A program made the position numbers and the translations under genes. The notes beneath the pieces are model-generated. The model did no database searches, was not told where the DNA came from, and worked only from the letters and a program-made list of their open reading frames with translations. Below, piece by piece: positions 59,422 to 64,000 of a DNA stretch of 64,000 nt (positions are counted from its first letter, which is position 1; each line of letters starts with the position of its first letter). The stretch spans positions 62,001 to 126,000 of the forward strand of contig NZ_FMYB01000001.1 of NCBI RefSeq assembly GCF_900104155.1, written 5' to 3'. This stretch comes from Butyrivibrio sp. INlla16 (GTDB lineage Bacteria > Bacillota > Clostridia > Lachnospirales > Lachnospiraceae).

Positions 59422-62400
59422 AGTCCTTTTTCCTGCGACCAAAGAGCAGAGCTGCTCCTGCCGCGATAGTCATAGCAATACCGACAATCATAAATGGAAG
59501 TGTTCCCATTCCGCCTGCTGCCGGAAGTTCATTAACCACCAGACTTCTGTTTGTTATCGTTACTTCACCGTAGCTGATATTGTCTGCGCCAACATGCATG
59601 CTGTATCCGGGATCATATGTTGTAACACCATCAACACTTATCTGTCCCTGAGCATTTGCTTTTACTGTATCAGTATGCTTACCGCTTGCGTCATTAACGG
59701 TATATTCATAGGTCACTTCAGTAGATGCAAGGTAGCTATCGGCTTCCTTTACACAATACTCGTACTTCTTCCCATCCTTAGTCAGAAGCGGAAGTCCTGT
59801 CAAAGTAAATGTCCAACTCTTTTCAGGTTCCTTCTTATTTGGTCCGAGTTCTATATCATTGCCGTATCTGGTCCAGGTTGTGGTTCCTGCCACTCTCTGC
59901 CAGATGCTAAGCTTCAGTGAAGTATGATTAGCTGAATCATCCTTTTTATCAGAGTCAAGCCATACCTTCTTAACGCTTAAGTTACCGCTAAGTGTATTGA
60001 TAAAGTTGACATTCTCAACCTTACCCTTGGTGTAAGTCACAATAAACTCATTGGACTTAGGATCATTTGTATTTAATCCCTTGCCAAGAGACAGATCACA
60101 GATTGCTATTACATTTGAATACTCAACATCATCCGTATAGGTTACGGTTGCTCCAAGATAATAGAAATCCTCTTCCGGCATAGTCTTATCCAGATTATTG
60201 GCTTTCTCATACTGATAAAGTGCCGGATGTGTCATATTCTCAGCAGTATATGTCTTAGAGAATGTAGTGTACTTCTTCTCTACATGAATCTTTATATAAT
60301 AAACTGTCTTATCATATGCGATTCCCGGAATTCCGGTCTCATTCTCATATATCTTGTAGAAGTAATCTCCTTCAAATCTGAAAGGTATGGATGCGAACAC
60401 AGCCTCTGCTGTATAGGAGCCATCCTTCTGCTTTGTCATATCCTTCAGAGTAAGAGTAACTGTATCCTGAACCCTGTTCGTATATTCATGAGTTGTACTT
60501 CCGGCCACTTTTTCCGATACTACAGGCATTGGCTGATTCTTCAGGGAAATCGGATTTCCTGCAGAATCATGAGCTGTATAGCCCGCACCTTCAATCTTGA
60601 AGGTAAACTGCATATCATCAGTCATCTCACCGCCGGTATATCTCTTGAATACCTTGATAGGTCCGATAGGCTTACTGTAGTAGTTACATACCTGAACTGT
60701 TTGAGTATGTGAAGGGTTGTTGATATCAGTGCTTCCAACCAATACTTCTGTCGGTGCCAGATCCTTATGATGATCTTCTCCGCCAAGGTCACGGGAGAAT
60801 ACCATTCTGTAGTTCTCTCCACCGATACCGTAGGTATCAAGCCCAACTTCCTCACTATCAACAGTCACATCGTATTTAGTAACACGTGACAGGTCTGTTG
60901 CCTCAATAGGTGTGCTCACATTAGACTTTGCATCATAAGCGATTGTTAATCCGTCAGCAACCTCCTCAACAGTATATGTACCTGCAGGCAGACCAATTAT
61001 TGTCCACTGTGCGCTCTGGTTATATACAACCCTGTATGTAAGGTCTTTGCCATCTTTACCTTTTAGCCTGCTGCCGTTCTTAGCATATGCTTTTGCCGGC
61101 TTAGTCTCATCTTTTGCATGACCTGTGAAACCTTCAACAACTATGTAATTTCCGGTTTTATTATCAGTAACACGGAAAATGACATTTGATAAAAGTGCAC
61201 GTCCGTCTTTACTGTCCCTTACAAAGTCAGAACCAAAATCATTTACAACCATCTTGTGTATTCTGAGATTACCGATACCATCTATGTAATTTCTGAATAC
61301 CACCAGATTTTTCCCTGAAACCTTCGGGCCCTGATTACCGGTTAATGTTTCTATCAGATTCTTTAAATACTGCTTGTCATGATTGTCCGCAGCTTTCTTT
61401 AATTCATTAACCCAATAGTTAAAGTACTGATCACTCTGATCCATCTTCCAGTATGTAACCTCAGGGTTCTGAGCATTTCTCGAATAGTCGATCTTTACAA
61501 GGAAGATTGTTTTATCAATTCTATAACCTTCCTTAGCTTTCTCATTAATCTTGAAGTAGAATACATTGTTTGCGGAAGTATTCATCTCCCAATAAGCGGG
61601 ATCTATTGAATACTTGATCGTATCACCTTCATTGTGAATAAGATTCTCTACACCACCGCCGTTCTTCCATCCTGAGAAATCATCCTTCAAACGCTTGATT
61701 ACGAAATCAAACTTAACATCTCCAGGATTCTCATTATTAAGGAGCTTATAAAGTGTAATATCTACAGGCTTTCTTACTGAGTTGTTAAATACAGGCTCCT
61801 TGGTATTTATAGGTGTACCAAGATTATTTACATTCGCATCAGCGCCATTTAATCTGTAGTAAGTAACTGATTCAGGATAGAAAGTAATTGTTGAACCTTC
61901 TGTCTTCTGTTTAATTACTACCTTGGCAACATAATATGTATTGTCATAAACAGTTGATGCATCATTCGCCTTAGCTACCTCATGAATTCGGAAGTAATAA
62001 GTTCCTTCCTTCTTTTCAATGAAGTCTGAAACATCAGCACTTACTGTCTCTATCTCGTTGTTAACTGTTATCGCATTCTTAGTATTCCAGTCAAGATTTC
62101 CGTACCAGTTAGATGTTCCTGCCTCAACTGTAAAGTCATATACCTGATCAGCTGTAGGATTCTGTCCGTCAACCTTCTTTGTAGCACTAAGCTTTACAAT
62201 AGCGCTCTTCTTTGTAGTACCTACAAAGTCTCTACGGTGAGTCTCACCGGAAATTGTAACGTTCTCAGCTATGAAGTTACCGTTACCTTTGTTGACCTCG
62301 AGGTTTGCACCAAGTGCGATAACCTGTCCGAAGATCTCCTGAAGCTTAATGTTCTTATTCTTTGCCTTATCTACATTGTAGAAGTTATAAACAATTCTTC

Positions 62401-64000
62401 CTGCCTTGATGGCTGTAGTCTCACTTGTAGAAAGTGTTTCGGTTCCAACCTTGATCGTGCTGGCCTTATTTGGCATTCCTATGTAATCAGCACCTTCGCA
62501 GTTGATGTTGATGATGATAGCCTGTTCAGGATTTGCATTTTCATCACTCTCAAATACGAATTTAAGCTCTCTTTCCGAAACCAATTCGTTCCACTGTGCT
62601 GCTGTATAGGTCTTATATCCGGCGCCTCCGTTGCCTTCATACTTAATTACTGCTTCGGAAGTTGTTCTCTGTGAATCATTAACTCCGCCATCTGTAACCT
62701 TTGCCATCTCAAGAGACATCTTTGTGATGTCTTCCTTAACCGCATTCAGGTCAATGTAAGGATTCTGAATTGTGCTCTTATCCTGTACTATATTGAACGG
62801 CTTGGCAATCTTTATAGGATCATTTCCGTTGTAAGGAGCAGTAATTCCAAAGTAATGATCACTTGTTACATTTAATGTGACATTACTTCCGATAGCAAGT
62901 GTATGTCCTTCCTTGGAAGCCATGTTCTCATTAGCCTTAGAAATGTTCTGCACATAAGAAAGTTCTTTTTCAAGATTGTTTGTACCAAAGTTGGATTCGG
63001 TATGAAGCATCTTGGCAAGAACGTTTCCGTTTGTGTGAGCATTAAGTCTTGCAGTATCAAATGCTACGATGTGGAAGTTACCTGCTACTCCAAATACAAG
63101 GCTCTTGTCGTAATAATCACTTTCCTTGTATGAATCCTTTGTCTCATTCAAAGTATATGTAAGGTTTCTTGATCCGTTACTGAATGTTGTTGTTCCGCTA
63201 AAGTAAGTAGTAAAGCCAATAAGTGAGAAGTTATCAAGTGAAATCTCAACCTCCTCTGCCTCGGCATTGACCTCTGCCTCAACCGGAACTGTACTGATAT
63301 CTGATGCTTCAAGCTCCGTAGCCTCAGCAGTTGAATCAACGCTCTCTTTTACCTTCTCATCAAGAGGCATATGGATAACTTCAATGTTATTATCTTCTCC
63401 TGCCTTCTCATTCAGCTCACCCAGCTGATTAGCAAGGAACTCGAATTTGATTGATACACTGCCCTCTTCAGGCTGGTACTCAACCTTCTCACCTTCGATG
63501 ATGTTGCCCTCTGCATCCTTCTTATCAACCATGAACGCAACGTCATAAAGAATTGTGTTTAAATTGTTATGATTTGAAAGTGTTGACTCTTCACCATCGT
63601 TAAGAGCCTTCATGTATGCATCGTAGTCGTAGCCTTCTGTCTCTGCAGTAACCTCAGTTACTACAAACTCTGCGTCATCCGGAATAGCATTTGCTTTCTC
63701 AAGTGTAGCTACTACTCTGACCTTCTCGTTTTCAAATACATACTCTGTCTTATTTGCTTCAATTGCTTTATATGTAAGAACAACTGTCTTATTCTCTTTA
63801 ATTACAATAGTCTGAGTTTCTTCAGAGGAATCTTCTGTCTCTTTTTTCTCTGCAGTTACTTCGTAATACTTGTGATCGTTTGCGTCCTTCTTAGCGACGA
63901 TCTTGGTGATTACTGTTCCATCGATTGCTGCATTTACAAACTCATAACCTTCCTGCTTGGGAGCTTCGGTAGTAAAGTCAAGGCTCTCGGAAAGGTTGAT
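59420..64000 (-). CDS. Giant pilus/adhesin protein with Spy0128-like and Cna_B domains, LPAAG signal; N-terminus outside window
   Basis: At least 1526 residues are in frame and the start lies beyond the right edge. Repeated isopeptide-linkage (FctA/Spy0128-like) domains are visible, for example AIVKLSATKKVDGQNPTADQVYDFTVEAG, VDITLYKLLNNENPGDVKFDFVIKRL and GPIKVFKRYTGGEMTDDMQFTFKIEG, with a SpaA-like domain (SNVIFRVTDNKTGNYIVV ... LPAGTYTVEEVADG). The C-terminal Cna_B domain (LSVKKVWLDSDKKDDSAN ... YEYCVKEADSY) leads to NELPAAGG, a hydrophobic segment and FGRRKKD. LPAAG instead of LPxTG is notable. By size and first position in the cluster it is probably the tip adhesin of the pilus. Confidence 0.88.
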   Translation of the reverse strand: MNLSESLDFTTEAPKQEGYEFVNAAIDGTVITKIVAKKDANDHKYYEVTAEKKETEDSSEETQTIVIKENKTVVLTYKAIEANKTEYVFENEKVRVVATLEKANAIPDDAEFVVTEVTAETEGYDYDAYMKALNDGEESTLSNHNNLNTILYDVAFMVDKKDAEGNIIEGEKVEYQPEEGSVSIKFEFLANQLGELNEKAGEDNNIEVIHMPLDEKVKESVDSTAEATELEASDISTVPVEAEVNAEAEEVEISLDNFSLIGFTTYFSGTTTFSNGSRNLTYTLNETKDSYKESDYYDKSLVFGVAGNFHIVAFDTARLNAHTNGNVLAKMLHTESNFGTNNLEKELSYVQNISKANENMASKEGHTLAIGSNVTLNVTSDHYFGITAPYNGNDPIKIAKPFNIVQDKSTIQNPYIDLNAVKEDITKMSLEMAKVTDGGVNDSQRTTSEAVIKYEGNGGAGYKTYTAAQWNELVSERELKFVFESDENANPEQAIIININCEGADYIGMPNKASTIKVGTETLSTSETTAIKAGRIVYNFYNVDKAKNKNIKLQEIFGQVIALGANLEVNKGNGNFIAENVTISGETHRRDFVGTTKKSAIVKLSATKKVDGQNPTADQVYDFTVEAGTSNWYGNLDWNTKNAITVNNEIETVSADVSDFIEKKEGTYYFRIHEVAKANDASTVYDNTYYVAKVVIKQKTEGSTITFYPESVTYYRLNGADANVNNLGTPINTKEPVFNNSVRKPVDITLYKLLNNENPGDVKFDFVIKRLKDDFSGWKNGGGVENLIHNEGDTIKYSIDPAYWEMNTSANNVFYFKINEKAKEGYRIDKTIFLVKIDYSRNAQNPEVTYWKMDQSDQYFNYWVNELKKAADNHDKQYLKNLIETLTGNQGPKVSGKNLVVFRNYIDGIGNLRIHKMVVNDFGSDFVRDSKDGRALLSNVIFRVTDNKTGNYIVVEGFTGHAKDETKPAKAYAKNGSRLKGKDGKDLTYRVVYNQSAQWTIIGLPAGTYTVEEVADGLTIAYDAKSNVSTPIEATDLSRVTKYDVTVDSEEVGLDTYGIGGENYRMVFSRDLGGEDHHKDLAPTEVLVGSTDINNPSHTQTVQVCNYYSKPIGPIKVFKRYTGGEMTDDMQFTFKIEGAGYTAHDSAGNPISLKNQPMPVVSEKVAGSTTHEYTNRVQDTVTLTLKDMTKQKDGSYTAEAVFASIPFRFEGDYFYKIYENETGIPGIAYDKTVYYIKIHVEKKYTTFSKTYTAENMTHPALYQYEKANNLDKTMPEEDFYYLGATVTYTDDVEYSNVIAICDLSLGKGLNTNDPKSNEFIVTYTKGKVENVNFINTLSGNLSVKKVWLDSDKKDDSANHTSLKLSIWQRVAGTTTWTRYGNDIELGPNKKEPEKSWTFTLTGLPLLTKDGKKYEYCVKEADSYLASTEVTYEYTVNDASGKHTDTVKANAQGQISVDGVTTYDPGYSMHVGADNISYGEVTITNRSLVVNELPAAGGMGTLPFMIVGIAMTIAAGAALLFGRRKKD

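Overview
This 64 kb window looks like a chromosome segment of an anaerobic low-GC Gram-positive bacterium of the Clostridia, most likely a Butyrivibrio/Lachnospiraceae relative. This is an inference from gene content: strong GGAGG-type ribosome sites, SpaA-type pili with sortases, a secreted multimodular beta-glucanase, a YtrA-type ABC operon and many Lachnospiraceae-style hypothetical proteins. No rRNA or tRNA gene and no CRISPR array was seen, so the taxonomy is not proven. No phage or insertion sequence was recognised.

Layout. 1-4 kb: end of a condensation-fold acyltransferase gene and a large beta-helix protein. 4-12 kb: two GGDEF cyclases, a YggS PLP protein, a Nudix hydrolase, an MntP-type Mn pump, a sodium:neurotransmitter-type symporter and an AraC regulator. 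12-18 kb: a 1237-residue secreted GH16 glucanase with an unusual carbohydrate-binding module inside its catalytic domain, then a DUF3298-type lipoprotein. 18-25 kb: metal and tRNA functions, namely a CDF efflux protein, a Nudix hydrolase, MnmA, and an operon cbiM-cbiQ-cbiO plus a CsoR/InrS-like metal repressor, with a promoter and G/C-tract operator upstream of cbiM. 25-35 kb: YgiQ radical SAM protein, aminotransferase, degenerate EAL-HDOD protein, a likely structured non-coding RNA, and threonine synthase, citrate synthase and aminopeptidase P in a row. 35-47 kb: a tandem AP2-domain protein, ApbE lipoprotein, an orphan flagellin-like protein, a YtrA/ABC operon, a macro-NADAR fusion, a zinc-ribbon membrane protein, a MEMO-AMMECR1 fusion and 4-alpha-glucanotransferase. 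47-64 kb: surface biology, namely a 1053-residue surface protein, PepD dipeptidase, a chemotaxis receptor and a pilus operon (giant tip-type protein running off the window, major pilin, class C sortase, LPQTG pilin, second sortase).

How parts fit together. The pilus locus supplies tip, shaft, basal subunit, polymerising sortase and a second sortase. The glucanase, symporter, glucanotransferase and peptidases fit growth on plant or microbial glucans and peptides. Two cyclases and one EAL-HDOD protein point to second-messenger signalling.

A dispersed palindromic repeat (core CCCCTCATCCGG, hairpin, then CCTTCCCCC/GGGGGAAGG) occurs at about ten places between 6.5 and 42.2 kb, mostly in gaps between co-directional genes. 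It sometimes supplies a Shine-Dalgarno-like GAGGGG just before a start codon, and in one case it sits inside the ygiQ reading frame. It is absent from the pilus region.
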